Shown: positions 49,001 to 63,923 of the stretch, piece after piece
Layout of the letters: every line of letters starts with the position of its first letter
How positions within the stretch are numbered: the first letter of the stretch is position 1
NCBI GenBank assembly: GCA_963966185.1
Contig: CAWZYM010000151.1
Coordinates: 2,013,963-2,077,962, forward strand
Direction of reading: 5' to 3'
Length of the DNA: 64,000 nucleotides
DNA from: Rhabditoides inermis
Lineage: Eukaryota; Nematoda; Chromadorea; Rhabditida; Rhabditidae
The notes under the pieces: model-generated
The model's input: only the letters and a program-made list of their open reading frames with translations
Told to the model about the DNA's origin: nothing
Databases searched by the model: none
Made by a program: the position numbers and the translations under genes

Positions 49001-52000
49001 ATGCAACTGACCGCAAGGAAGGATATTCACTCCACATAGTGTCAATAGTGATCCAATGCTCGAACTAGCGTTGCTGACTTCCACATTGGGCTACTCCGCG
49101 CAGGCCCAGCGTTTCTCACAGAGGATTCCAGACCTAGCCGCGGCAACGGCGGGCGGAGCGAGAAATGCACCCGACCGGCCGCCGTGGCGAAAAGAAATGG
49201 AATACGAAGGAATATGATTAAATATGCTTATCAGTCAGTTCGGCACAAAGTCCCATCCATAGTGTATAGATGAACCAGTGTCACCTATGTCGAACCACTG
49301 CCTTTCACCCCACCCACCTCTCGTGTCCCCCGCTGTGCCACTCCAGCTCGCTGCACTTGCCCGTCTCTGTGTCCGCCACCAGAACAGTCGACTGAGTGTA
49401 CGCCACCACAAACCGGTCACGACCCATCATCTGACAGGGAAGAGGCGTCGATGAGTTTAGGTGTTCTGGTAAGCGCTTATCAGGCACTTCGGTATACCTA
49501 CAAGAGAGAGGGGGAGAGATAGACAAACAAGAAGAATGGATTCCTAGGTTTAGGTGAAAAGAGATACGTGGAGAGAAGATACGGAATAGCTGACCTTTAT
49601 CTGGTCAATGGCCAGTCCCTTTGCACTCTGCACACTCGTCCTCACTTCCGTCGTCACATCCCGCACTATCACATGCGAGGGAGCCACGTGGGTGGTCTCG
49701 AAACGAGACTTGAGCATACCACGACGCAAACAACAGTCGATTGAGATCACCGAGCCGGTCACCGCGCCCTGCGATCGATAGAGTGATGATGAATAGATGG
49801 ATGTGGTCTCACGGCGTATAGGGTGGCTCCGTCGGCCCTCCAGGCGAGGGCGGTGACAGTGTAGAGATGGGGGACGGCGAGGGGGGCGCCCTGCAAGGAA
49901 AGGAATGCGACTGCGACTAGTGATGGGATAGAGTAGAGATGGGGAGACACTCACCTCCTCCCATGCTCCGCGCCTCTGCGACCAGGAGAACAGGCGTACT
50001 CTGTAAGGGTGTTACTCTCTCCCCCTCTCTCCTCCTCCTTCCCCCTCTCTCTCCTCCTTATCCTCCTCCTCCTCCTCCTCCTCCTCCTCCTCCTCCTCCT
50101 CCTCCTCCTCCTCCTCCTCCTCTCTCTCTCTCTCTCTCTCTCTCGTACCGATCATAGCTTCCAATCGCCACGTTCTGTCCCGTTGGGTCAGTGACAATCG
50201 CGGAGAACTCCTGGAAATTTGAACATTGATGGATAATATGGATTTCCTATTCGCTCACCTTCTCGATTTTCTCGTCGTCAGAGAAGTCGAATTGCTGCTG
50301 GACCACGCCGTTTTCGGTGTAGCTGAATAAGTAATCTGATAATTTATTTTTTAGATCTTTCTTAGATCAATACGTGTTTTACAGAGATCTAGCGTGTTGA
50401 TATGTATTTCTGTACACTTGATAAATATTATTAATTTATACGTGATCTACTAAACTATCGATACCGATCTACCTGAACACTCTGCGGTCACTTCCGGCTG
50501 CGACTAGTCCATGCGCCGTGAAGACGAGACAGTACGGAGGGACCGGGTGGGTACAGATCTTGGACTGAAAGAGAAGTTGGGAGAGAGAGAAGGGGGAAGA
50601 GAAAGAGAGAGAGGGGTAGAGAGAGAGAGGGGAGAGAGAGGGGGGGAGGGAGAGGGGTAGAGAGAGGGATGAGGGAGAGAGGGAGAGAGGGAGAGAGGGA
50701 GAGAGGAGAGAGGGAGAGAGGGAGAGAGGGAGAGAGGGAGAGAGGGAGAGAGGGAGAGAGGGAGAGAGGGAGAGAGGGAGAGAGGGAGAGAGGGAGAGAG
50801 GGAGAGAGGGAGAGAGGGAGAGAGGGAGAGAGGGAGAGAGGGAGAGAGGGAGAGAGGGAGAGAGGGAGAGAGGGAGAGAGGGAGAGAGGGAGAGAGGGAG
50901 AGAGGAGAGAGGGAGAAAGGGAGAGAGGGAGAGAGGGAGAGAGGGAGAGAGGGAGAGAGGGAGAGAGGGAGAGAGGGAGAGAGGGAGAGAGAGAGAGAGG
51001 GAGAGAGGGAGAGAGGGAGAGAGGGAGAGAGGGAGATGCGCACTTGTGACTTGCTGGAGAAGTTGTAGATGATGATGGATCCGTCGAGGTGGCCGGTGAT
51101 GAACGCTGTCTTTTTGGGGCTAGGAAATGTATTCGTTTATTTGTTTAAAATTCTGTTTGTTCTCACTTTGACGTGAGTGCAGTGATGGGTTGCTCGGTCT
51201 TGAACAGACTCTGGCACTTGTTGTTCTTCAGAAGACCCACGCGAGCCTGCAATTCAAGATATTGCATGCGCGTATGGCACAGTTCCAGAATATTATAGAT
51301 CAAATTGTCTTCACCTTTCCATCGGCCAATCCGATGAGAAGTTTATCGTCGAATGGCCAATCGAGGGCCGCGACGGCAGCCGGCTGAGGCATCTTGTTCA
51401 CAATCACCTTCTTTTCGTTCCTAGAAGGAAGAGTGAGAGAGAGGGGGGGAGGGGGAGGGAGGGAGGGAGGGAGGGAGGGAAGGGAGGGAGGGAGGGAGGG
51501 AAGGGAGGAATGAGTACCATGTGGCTCCTATTTTGTATACGTAGACGACATTGTCAGACTGTCCGACAGCCAGCTTGGATGAGTCTGGAGAAAAGGCGAT
51601 CGATAGGATCGAGTACGACTTCTTGCCGAACTGAAATACGATAACATCCGAGGTTTCTCAGAGTTTCTGGTAATATACTATAAGAACGATAACGTCTCAG
51701 CTAGTGTTTGGACCAAATTACCGGTTTATTTCTGGTTAACCAGAAATTTGGCGCCCTTTTCAAAACCAGCGTCATTTAAAACCAGAAAAAATTGGCCAGG
51801 TCATTGGCCGGACCAGATATTTCTGGTTTTCGGTCGAAAAAAACCAGAAATTTCTGGTTCTGGTTTTCATTTGGCCAGTACTGGTTTTGGTTTGGCGGTC
51901 GTTCGAGAAATGTGACGTCTCATTGTCATTTAGCCATGAAATGTCCTCATCATACCTCATCTCATTCGAGAATCGAGAAATGATATTGACCGGTCCAAAA

Positions 52001-52560
52001 AACCAGAGGTACAAACTACAAAACCAGAAATTTCTGGTTTTTTGAAAACCAGAAATTTCTGGTTCTGGTTCTGGTTTGGCCAGATTTCTCAAAACCGGTT
52101 TATTTTGGCCGGTCATTTCTCTGGCCAACCAGAAAATAACCGGTCATTGGTTTTATTTTGGCCGGTCATTCGACCAGAAATCTGGTCGATAAATTGGTCC
52201 AAACACTAGTCTCAGCTCATCACACAAAGAGGGAAAAGATCGCTTTACCACCACCATTCGTCACCACTACCGCCATCATTCGCTCCCACTCACCTTGGAA
52301 TCAATGGGCTTGGTTGCGAACTTGTCGCGCTGCTCCCTTTCTCGTCGAGAAGAATGATGTTTCTAAAGTTGTATGATTTTTCTCTATTATCTGGTGAATC
52401 TTACCTGTCATGAGTGGCAATGGCGATTTTTGCGAGATTGGCGGAGCAGGAGATCGCTGCTACCTTCGCCGCTCCTTCCTACCATCAATAGATCGATAAG
52501 TTGATAGAACCGATGACTCACCTGGGCAGGTATGATGTTCCCCAGGTATTTCAACTTCAT
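36280..52560 (-). CDS. IFT172: Intraflagellar transport protein 172
   Basis: About 60 short exons from ATG 52560 ([13 protein letters not shown], compare MQLKHLKTLL) to TAG 36280. The N-terminal half (52.5-47.4 kb) holds the WD-repeat part: [109 protein letters not shown]. The rest is the TPR-like solenoid: [92 protein letters not shown]. The C-terminal blocks are [51 protein letters not shown] and [11 protein letters not shown]. Each aligns in order to the animal protein. It is an IFT-B peripheral subunit needed for ciliary tip turnaround. Introns hold tRNA cassettes, a whole nested gene (43.5-45.3 kb) and a MITE. Exon 46799-46732 has a frame problem. Confidence 0.96.
37130..37201 (-). tRNA. 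tRNA-Pro(UGG), intronic
   Basis: Same 72-nt sequence as at 35190. It lies in the IFT172 intron between exons 37430-37485 and 37033-37111, on the same strand as IFT172, starting only 19 bp from the acceptor of the next exon. Confidence 0.95.
37269..37340 (-). tRNA. tRNA-Thr(UGU), intronic
   Basis: Same 72-nt sequence as at 35851. It lies 67 bp from the Pro gene in the same IFT172 intron. The spacer differs from the other cassettes except at its ends (CGCCGATTGG and ATCAAAAGAAA). Confidence 0.95.
37655..37787. repeat. CTCTCTCC minisatellite in IFT172 intron
   Basis: Thirteen or more tandem CCCTCTCT units at the donor end of the intron. In the transcript GTGAGAGAGAG runs directly into the purine repeat. 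Confidence 0.9.
38590..38855. repeat. GA/GGGA repeat tract in IFT172 intron
   Basis: Purine-only on plus, so the IFT172 transcript has a 260-nt pyrimidine tract ending at the CAG acceptor near 38590. Confidence 0.9.
40018..40089 (+). tRNA. tRNA-Thr(UGU), intronic antisense
   Basis: Same sequence as at 35851 but on plus, inside the IFT172 intron between exons 40248-40315 and 39752-39879. With the Pro gene at 40158 it forms an inverted copy of the cassette; the 68-bp spacer is nearly the reverse complement of the 35784-35850 spacer. Confidence 0.95.
40158..40229 (+). tRNA. tRNA-Pro(UGG), intronic antisense
   Basis: Same 72-nt sequence as the other UGG copies. Its 3' end is only 18 bp from an IFT172 exon, so its short T-run terminator (TATTTTGC) lies across that exon's donor region. 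Confidence 0.95.
43493..45272 (+). CDS. Nested gene: secreted Lys/Glu-rich disordered protein
   Basis: Ten exons (43493-43556, 43606-43671, 43795-43879, about 43988-44039, 44124-44207, 44252-44393, 44472-44571, 44619-44679, 44721-44769, 45252-45272), lying entirely inside one IFT172 intron on the other strand. A signal peptide ([19 protein letters not shown]) is followed by a Ser/His part ([23 protein letters not shown]). The rest is almost only Lys, Glu and Asp in heptad-like repeats ([36 protein letters not shown]), ending KDKKKH. The exons encode repeated versions of the same module. The fourth exon's acceptor reads TTTTCATG where the paralogous exons have CAGG. Function unknown; an acidic/basic matrix or ion-binding secreted protein is possible. 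Confidence 0.8.
44794..44865 (-). tRNA. tRNA-Pro(UGG), diverged copy
   Basis: 72 nt. Differs from the other copies at three places: A-for-G in the D-arm start (ATAGTCT), a T replacing A at the anticodon-arm boundary (ATGTTTCTC) and A-for-G after the anticodon stem (GAGAAGTCC). Loop TTTGGGT is intact. It lies in the last intron of the nested gene; it may be decaying. Confidence 0.85.
44933..45004 (-). tRNA. tRNA-Thr(UGU)
   Basis: Same as the other Thr copies except that the discriminator base is G, not A. The eukaryotic Thr discriminator is usually A or U-type, so this copy may be poorly charged. It is 67 bp from the diverged Pro copy. Confidence 0.88.
45133..45204 (+). tRNA. tRNA-Pro(UGG)
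   Basis: Same 72-nt sequence as the standard copies, on the opposite strand to the two neighbours. It lies 47 bp before the last exon of the nested gene. Confidence 0.95.
45685..46087. repeat. 400-bp GA-rich tract in IFT172 intron
   Basis: Mixed (GA)n, GGGAGA and AAAGAG units, purine on plus. In the IFT172 transcript it is a pyrimidine tract running up to the acceptor near 45677. Confidence 0.9.
48831..49200 (-). repeat. Retroelement-like repeat with ATTG tail, copy 1
   Basis: On minus it begins TTTTCGCCACGGCGGCCGG, holds a Trp/Glu-coding-looking middle ([20 protein letters not shown]) and ends GAATAAACATTTGATTGATT. A second element at 56281-56680 has similar ends. A non-LTR element fragment is likely: the AATAAA-like end is followed by a TTGA repeat. 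Confidence 0.45.
50030..50142. repeat. (CTC)n/(CT)n microsatellite in IFT172 intron
   Basis: About 20 CTC triplets then a CT run, directly beside the exon at 50150. Confidence 0.92.
50579..51036. repeat. GAGAGAGG minisatellite, about 460 bp
   Basis: Over 40 near-perfect 8-bp units at 50670-51036, after a less regular purine part. On the minus strand it is the pyrimidine-rich stretch before the acceptor at about 50566. Confidence 0.93.
51702..52208. mobile_element. hAT-type MITE, 507 bp, in IFT172 intron
   Basis: Ends are TAGTGTTTGGACCAA and its reverse complement, with perfect 8-bp target duplications GTCTCAGC at 51694-51701 and 52209-52216. The 8-bp duplication and TAGTGTTTGG-type terminus fit hAT elements. 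The interior is built from repeats of AACCAGAAATTTCTGGTT, each itself palindromic, with GGCCGGTCATT linkers. No transposase frame is present. It sits within the intron between exons 51517-51632 and 52290-52345. Confidence 0.85.
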
Positions 52561-52981
52561 GGTGGATTGTCGTGATTAGTATTGTCGTATGGGTATCTTT
52601 GGGGACCTGCGTCTCGCGTTGCCAAGGAGACGTTCGTTCATAGGCGCCAAGGTTTGGAATTTGAACAAAAAGAAAATGTATGATTCTATTGTCATTTCAA
52701 AAATTGTTCATTTGACAAATTGACTAGTGATTCATTTCAAAGTTATTTATTTACATTTTCCAGATACTTTTGCTTCTCGATGGAAACAGTGACACCGTCA
52801 ACCACCGCCACATAAGTTTGTTCGGTGTCTATAAGCTGCGATAGCGATCAGCTGGTCGTCGTGGGTTCGCGATTTTTGGTTGTTTGTTTGTCAATTTTGT
52901 AACTTTGTAATATAAATTTTAGTTATTAATGTTTGTAAACATGTTGCTTGTTTCTATTATAACGTAAACATCCCCGTTCAG
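52561..52981. promoter_or_regulatory. Divergent promoter region, IFT172 / EMC6
   Basis: 421 bp between head-to-head start codons. An inverted pair ending GTTGCCAAGGAGACG (52618-52632) resembles an RFX-type X-box half site (GTTGCC..GGCAAC family), which would fit a ciliary gene. Only a partial match is visible. Confidence 0.4.
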
Positions 52982-53859
52982 ATGGCGCCGAAGCGAGGTA
53001 GCATCCAGAAGAAGGACGCCGCGCCTACCACCATTTACAGGTATTTTTTGTTCATGGTTTTCATTTCATTGTGTTTGTGTTTTATATATTACATTGTTAC
53101 CCGTATGTTATATCTTGAACGTTGTCTTCAGCGAGCCGGCGATGCGCAACAACATGGCCGTGCTCGAGTATTCGCGCACCTGCCAGGTGAGTCATGATTG
53201 CCTTGTCCTCTCCTTTTTATCTATATTTTCCCTTTTCTTTTATATAATTTCATATGTATTATAATATCCGTTTGCAGTCTGCGGCTGCGGGTATGGCTGC
53301 GGGCATCCTGGGTCTGACGGGCATCCCCGGATTCCTCTTCTACGCCGTCGTCGCACTCGTACAGGTATGATATGTTGACTTGTTCGTTTCGTTCTTTTTA
53401 TTTATGTCATGCAGATAAGGTGCACATGAAATTGATTTAACTAAAGTTTATATTGTTGATTAATATTGATTGAATTGTGAATCCTATTTCCGATAGTATT
53501 AGTAGCACATTTTTATGTCTGAATGATTGGTGATTGACTGTTTGTGTAATCGATTATATGTATTGTTGTAATACCACCGTGATAGTGATTATTGATTATC
53601 GATTGATTGTTGTCAGGCGGGTCTGTGGGAGGCGAAGGCTGGCTTCGAGTGGTCGTCGTTCTTTGTCGATCGCGCGCAGTCCGTCACTCACTCGTTCGTT
53701 TCCGGTGAGGGTTGTTTACTTGTTTACCAGTTTGTTTACTTGTTTACTTGTTTGCATGTTTGTTTACAGCTTACTTATGTGTTTACTTGTTTATTTTCAG
53801 GTTTGTTCACCTACATTCTCTTCTGGGTGTTCCTCTACGGAATGGTGCACGTCTACTAG
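52982..53859 (+). CDS. EMC6: ER membrane protein complex subunit 6
   Basis: Five exons (52982-53040, 53132-53186, 53278-53364, 53617-53704, 53801-53859) join in phase to 115 residues. SEPAMRNNMAVLEYSRTC matches SEAAVRGNAAVLDYCRTS; AAGILGLTGIPGFLFYAVV matches the TAGILGLTGLYGFIFY block; the end GLFTYILFWVFLYGMVHVY is almost the human C terminus. The product is a small multi-pass core subunit of the EMC insertase in the ER membrane. A TTTAC-run (ATTG and TTTACTTG repeats) fills its fourth intron. Confidence 0.97.
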
Positions 53860-54370
53860 GTACTTTTTTGTATTTTTGTAATTCACGTCTTTTGGAGAAA
53901 AAAAAACTATCAAAAGTTACGCAAATAATAAACTCGTTTGTTGTATTTACAAAATGCCTTGACCACCCAGATTGCAATCGCTCGATTGCAGCCCGTGAAT
54001 TTCAATTCTCTTTTTGTTTTCAGTGCAATCCTGCGAGCTGTCTCTCCATTCCCCTAGTCCCCATAGTAGTTTGGCTGATAATTTATTGTTGGGCGAGTGA
54101 TCGTGTTTTGATTGACTTGTTGATTCTCTTTCAATATAAGATGATTGTGAGTGTGCGATAATCCAGTTTGTGATTGTGTGCCTATGCGTGAAACCATAAA
54201 CTTTTTTGTAGTATATCTGTCAGGGTATTGTTGCCTGTCAATCGAACCGTTCACTGCGGCGGTATTGGTCCTATCGATCAATTATCTATTCGTATTCTGA
54301 CACTGCTCCATGCTGTCATGTAAGTGTAGCTTTCGTAATTGATTGATTGTCATTTTATCGATTTGTAGTC
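53860..54370. other. Spacer between EMC6 and GCC1
   Basis: A tandem same-strand spacer with the EMC6 3' region and GCC1 promoter or 5' noncoding exon; the sequence before ATG 54371 (TTGTAG then TC) looks like a splice acceptor, so a noncoding first exon is likely upstream. Confidence 0.5.
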
Positions 54371-59849
<5,479 letters not shown>

Positions 59850-60234
59850 CAGAGCAGACGTTCCCTTCTTTCTCTGTAGTCTTTTCGGGAGTACTCACTG
59901 TGTATTGTCGCCATTGTATTTTTGTAATCGTACTTGTTGTGTGGATGGAGCTAGGTGATGATTCGAGCTTGCCCCTGTGTGCTTGTCTCTCCCCCTTCTC
60001 GATGCTTCTCCATTGTATATACTGGGGCTATGATGTGTGTGATACGATCGATTGTGATATGGTGATAGCTAACGTTTTGGAGTTTTGGTGTATGGATTTT
60101 GAATGCGTGCGTGCGAGAGAGAGAGAGAGAGCATAATAAATATTTATGGCAGAAATCCTGTTCGCTTTATATATCTTGAACATGAAAATAATTTACAATA
60201 GTTGTTATTGAATAATATATTGTCAACAAGAAAC

Positions 60235-60525
60235 AATCAAAGCGTAGATCAACTCCACGTCGTCAACCCTGCTTCGGCGACGCGAGGGGGCTGGGTGTAG
60301 AGACACGGGGAGAGTGCGCCGGCTGTACTTGCACGGGTCTTGTGTGTCTAAAGTCCTCTCCAAATGGCCAGGAATAGGCGCTGCACAAGAATTACGGTAG
60401 CTAGACCCGTCGGTTGGACATGCCAACCGGCCATCTACCCCCCCCCCCCCAATCATCGGTGCGGAATCGAACCCGTGGTCGCTTTGTTTACGAGTGTCTA
60501 GCTCTACTGTGAACAACCAATTCTG
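60235..60525 (-). repeat. Candidate tRNA-derived SINE
   Basis: On minus a tRNA-like head near 60520-60455 carries AGTAGAGCTAGACACTCG and a B box GGGTTCGATTCCGCACCG, followed by a C-run, a GC-rich body and an end CGCTTTGATTGTTTC. No acceptor stem closes, so it is not a working tRNA. Confidence 0.45.
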
Positions 60526-61114
60526 AACGCTGCCAGTTGGCTGAGAGTTTCAGACAACACCAATGTTCATGTTTTAATCGACCCCACCCGTGCAATCCTT
60601 GAAACGTCCCTCGCCACTGATTTCGATCGTATTCTGAATTAATAAACAATGAACGCCAGAAGTAGTATGCTAGCAGTAGTAGTAGCTAACACCTAAACAC
60701 TAGTACTAATAAACTTGTAAACATTCCGAATAGATCGCATGTTTCAGATCAAATAGAGTTGGCCGAAAAAACGGCCGACGGCCGAAAAAACGGCCATTTC
60801 CCCTTGCAAATAGACGGTCATTGAACCATTCTGGTTCAAGGACATGACATTTCGAATTAACACAACTATGCCCAAAAACATCATTGCCGTTTCAGTATGA
60901 CAGTTTTATATAGTGCTAAACGAAGATAATCGGTCATATTTAAGTGGTGTTCGTACAACCAAAATTGACGGCATGGCAATGATTCTAACTTGTATGCAAC
61001 CCTGCAGACTAAGGACACCTGAGTATATCTATGAGTTTCATTAACTACTTAAGATATATATATATATATATGCGAGACAACAAAAAAGAAATATAGATCA
61101 AACATGTTCACTTA
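60526..61114. other. Spacer before the tRNA array
   Basis: Contains a short inverted/direct repeat of GGCCGAAAAAACGGCC at 60763-60798 (two copies separated by GAC) and a (TA)n run near 61060. No gene seen. Confidence 0.5.
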
Positions 61115-61126
61115 CGCTACGGAAGC
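61115..61126 (-). pseudogene. Truncated tRNA-Met(CAU) at array edge
   Basis: Only the first 12 bases of the gene (GCTTCCGTAGCG on minus) are present, followed by unrelated sequence. Confidence 0.8.
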
Positions 61127-61316
61127 CACGAGAGCAAAGTCTCAATCGCGATAGACACATGTGGAGACCACTTTTCAGTGGCTGATCACTTATTAGCGCA
61201 CATGTAGAAGCTTTCATTGAAGGATGTAAAAATGAGACTGAATAAGGTTTTCTTGTTGCAAATTTCTTTGTTACGTGACAATAAAGACAAACACAATATG
61301 AAAAGTACAAAATATC

Positions 61317-61386
61317 GGGCTGAGCCGGGGATTGAACCCGGACCTCTCGCACCCTAAGCGAGAATCATACACTAGACCACTCAGCC
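61317..61386 (-). tRNA. tRNA-Pro(AGG), copy with two 1-nt deletions
   Basis: 70 nt against 72 in the copy at 62582: one base missing in the D-loop GTGGTATG and one in the GGTCCCGGG of the T stem. Anticodon loop CTTAGGG gives AGG. The deletions may be assembly errors. Confidence 0.85.
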
Positions 61387-61519
61387 ATGTTTCGGAGAGA
61401 ATTCCGCGCAGGGATGAAACAGATGAAGCAGGTTTCTTGGACGCCGGGACTTGATGCGAAAATATTCCCAGATCCGGCGAGCCGGCGCGTCACTGTTGCT
61501 TTATGAGAGGCATCCATCA

Positions 61520-61590
61520 GGGGGTATAGCTCAGTGGCAGAGCAATCGGCTGCAGTCCGATAGGTCCCCGGTTCAAATCCGAGTGCCCCT
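61520..61590 (+). tRNA. tRNA-Cys(GCA)
   Basis: Starts GGGGGTATAGC; anticodon loop CTGCAGT gives GCA. The 3' acceptor strand has four C where five are needed to pair GGGGG. Confidence 0.93.
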
Positions 61591-61689
61591 AATCTTTTGT
61601 CATTCTCACCTTCACCTTTTGAGTTAGTATTTCCAGCCGAGAGCTACTCCCAGCCGGCATACATTCGAAGAACTCAGCTCTCACGCCGT

Positions 61690-61762
61690 GGTCCTGTGGT
61701 GTAGTGGTTATCACGTCTGCTTCACACGCAGAAGGTCGCCGGTTCGATCCCGGCCAGGACCT
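61690..61762 (+). tRNA. tRNA-Val(CAC)
   Basis: Acceptor GGTCCTG/CAGGACC; anticodon loop TTCACAC gives CAC; followed by a TTTTTATTG terminator. Confidence 0.95.
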
Positions 61763-61820
61763 TTTTATTGTTTTAAAACCCATCATTATAATGAAACGTA
61801 TTTTTCAAATTGAAAAAAGT

Positions 61821-61892
61821 TAGCAGCGAGTGGTTTCGATCCACCGACCTCTGGGTTATGGGCCCAGCACGCTTCCACTGCGCCACGCTGCT
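61821..61892 (-). tRNA. Initiator tRNA-Met(CAU)
   Basis: Acceptor AGCAGCG/CGCTGCT starting with the A:T pair typical of eukaryotic initiators, anticodon stem GGGCCCATAACCC with three G:C pairs, and T-loop ATCGAAA (A54/A60 type). Confidence 0.96.
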
Positions 61893-61977
61893 GATATTTG
61901 CAAGGAGGGAAGAATCGCGTATGTTAACGAGACCACGGTAAAACGTGTTGTTCAAAATATTCATAAAAGCAAATATC

Positions 61978-62050
61978 AGCCCGATGCGGGGCTCGAACCC
62001 GCGACAACCAGATTAAGAGTCTGGTGCTCTACCGACTGAGCTAACCGGGC
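61978..62050 (-). tRNA. tRNA-Lys(CUU)
   Basis: Acceptor GCCCGGT/ATCGGGC; anticodon stem CCAGA/TCTGG with loop CTCTTAA gives CUU. Confidence 0.95.
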
Positions 62051-62151
62051 TCTGAGAGACGAGATTCTAGTCTATGTGATGTCGCAGAGAACATGCGATT
62101 TGCAAAGAAACAAAAGTGGATGGAGAAAGTGCAATGTAGAACAAAATGTTT

Positions 62152-62223
62152 GGGCCGAACCGGGATTCGAACCCGGGACCTCTCGCACCCGAAGCGAGAA
62201 TCATACCCCTAGACCATCCGGCC
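62152..62223 (-). tRNA. tRNA-Pro(CGG)
   Basis: 72 nt, acceptor GGCCGGA with TTCGGCC, loop CTTCGGG gives CGG. Confidence 0.95.
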
Positions 62224-62319
62224 ACACATTGCTCTCGTCTTCGCAATGTGTGTCGTACTCTTGAGCGCCGAGACGGAGCGAGAACAATAAAATAAATGGG
62301 TTACATATAATCAAAGAAT

Positions 62320-62392
62320 TGCTCCCGGTGAGGATCGAACTCACGACCTTCAGATTATGAGACTGACGCGCTGCCTACTGCGCTACGGAAGC
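62320..62392 (-). tRNA. Elongator tRNA-Met(CAU)
   Basis: 73 nt, D arm GCGCAGTAGGCAGCGC and anticodon stem TCAGTCTCATAATCTGA match animal elongator Met. Confidence 0.95.
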
Positions 62393-62581
62393 CACGAGAG
62401 CAAAGTCTCAATCGCGATAGACACATGTGGAGACCACTTTTCAGTGGCTGATCACTTATTAGCGCACATGTAGAAGCTTTCATTGAGGATGTAAAAATGA
62501 GACTGAATAAGGTTTTCTTGTTGCAAATTTCTTTGTTACGTGACAATAAAGACAAACACAATATGAAAAGTACAAAATATC

Positions 62582-62653
62582 GGGCTGAGCCGGGGATTGA
62601 ACCCGGGACCTCTCGCACCCTAAGCGAGAATCATACCACTAGACCACTCAGCC
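62582..62653 (-). tRNA. tRNA-Pro(AGG)
   Basis: 72 nt, complete: acceptor GGCTGAG/CTCAGCC; loop CTTAGGG gives AGG. Confidence 0.95.
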
Positions 62654-62786
62654 ATGTTTCGGAGAGAATTCCGCGCAGGGATGAAACAGATGAAGCAGGT
62701 TTCTTGGACGCCGGGACTTGATGCGAAAATATTCCCAGATCCGGCGAGCCGGCGCGTCACTGTTGCTTTATGAGAGGCATCCATCA

Positions 62787-62857
62787 GGGGTATAGCTCAG
62801 TGGCAGAGCAATCGGCTGCAGTCCGATAGGTCCCCGGTTCAAATCCGAGTGCCCCCT
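62787..62857 (+). tRNA. tRNA-Cys(GCA)
   Basis: Second-unit copy. Here the 5' strand has four G and the 3' strand five C, the reverse of the first unit's defect. Confidence 0.93.
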
Positions 62858-62956
62858 AATCTTTTGTCATTCTCACCTTCACCTTTTGAGTTAGTATTTC
62901 CAGCCGAGAGCTACTCCCAGCCGGCATACATTCGAAGAACTCAGCTCTCACGCCGT

Positions 62957-63029
62957 GGTCCTGTGGTGTAGTGGTTATCACGTCTGCTTCACACGCAGAA
63001 GGTCGCCGGTTCGATCCCGGCCAGGACCT
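62957..63029 (+). tRNA. tRNA-Val(CAC)
   Basis: Identical to the first-unit copy. Confidence 0.95.
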
Positions 63030-63087
63030 TTTTATTGTTTTAAAACCCATCATTATAATGAAACGTATTTTTCAAATTGAAAAAAGT

Positions 63088-63159
63088 TAGCAGCGAGTGG
63101 TTTCGATCCACCGACCTCTGGGTTATGGGCCCAGCACGCTTCCACTGCGCCACGCTGCT
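63088..63159 (-). tRNA. Initiator tRNA-Met(CAU)
   Basis: Identical to the first-unit copy. Confidence 0.96.
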
Positions 63160-63245
63160 GATATTTGCAAGGAGGGAAGAATCGCGTATGTTAACGAGAC
63201 CACGGTAAAACGTGTTGTTCAAAATATTCATAAAAGCAAAATATC

Positions 63246-63319
63246 AGCCCGATGCGGGGCTCGAACCCGCGACAACCAGATTAAGAGTCTGGTGCTCTAC
63301 CGACCTGAGCTAACCGGGC
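63246..63319 (-). tRNA. tRNA-Lys(CUU), 1-nt insertion
   Basis: As the first-unit copy but with an extra base in the D arm (GCTCAGGTCGG against GCTCAGTCGG). Confidence 0.9.
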
Positions 63320-63420
63320 TCTGAGAGACGAGATTCTAGTCTATGTGATGTCGCAGAGAACATGCGATTTGCAAAGAAACAAAAGTGGATGGAGAAAGTG
63401 CAATGTAGAACAAAATGTTT

Positions 63421-63492
63421 GGGCCGAACCGGGATTCGAACCCGGGACCTCTCGCACCCGAAGCGAGAATCATACCCCTAGACCATCCGGCC
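63421..63492 (-). tRNA. tRNA-Pro(CGG)
   Basis: Identical to the first-unit copy. Confidence 0.95.
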
Positions 63493-63589
63493 ACACATTG
63501 CTCTCGTCTTCGCAATGTGTGTCGTACTCTTGAGCGCCGAGACGGAGCGAGAACAATAAAATAAATGGGTTACATATAATCAAAAGAAT

Positions 63590-63662
63590 TGCTCCCGGTG
63601 AGGATCGAACTCACGACCTTCAGATTATGAGACTGACGCGCTGCCTACTGCGCTACGGAAGC
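63590..63662 (-). tRNA. Elongator tRNA-Met(CAU)
   Basis: Identical to the first-unit copy; it spans the unit 2/unit 3 junction. Confidence 0.95.
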
Positions 63663-63852
63663 CACGAGAGCAAAGTCTCAATCGCGATAGACACATGTGG
63701 AGACCACTTTTCAGTGGCTGATCACTTATTAGCGCACATGTAGAAGCTTTCATTGAAGGATGTAAAAATGAGACTGAATAAGGTTTTCTTGTTGCAAATT
63801 TCTTTGTTACGTGACAATAAAGACAAACACAATATGAAAAGTACAAAATATC

Positions 63853-63923
63853 GGGCTGAGCCGGGATTGAACCCGGGACCTCTCGCACCCTAAGCGAGAA
63901 TCATACCACTAGACCACTCAGCC
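63853..63923 (-). tRNA. tRNA-Pro(AGG), 1-nt deletion
   Basis: 71 nt: one base fewer in the run between T arm and acceptor than in the 62582 copy. Confidence 0.9.

Noticed and set aside
61589..61786. Frames with RSWPGSNRRPSACEADVI and AEPGIEPGTSRT
   Set aside because: These are well-known spurious translations of tRNA genes.
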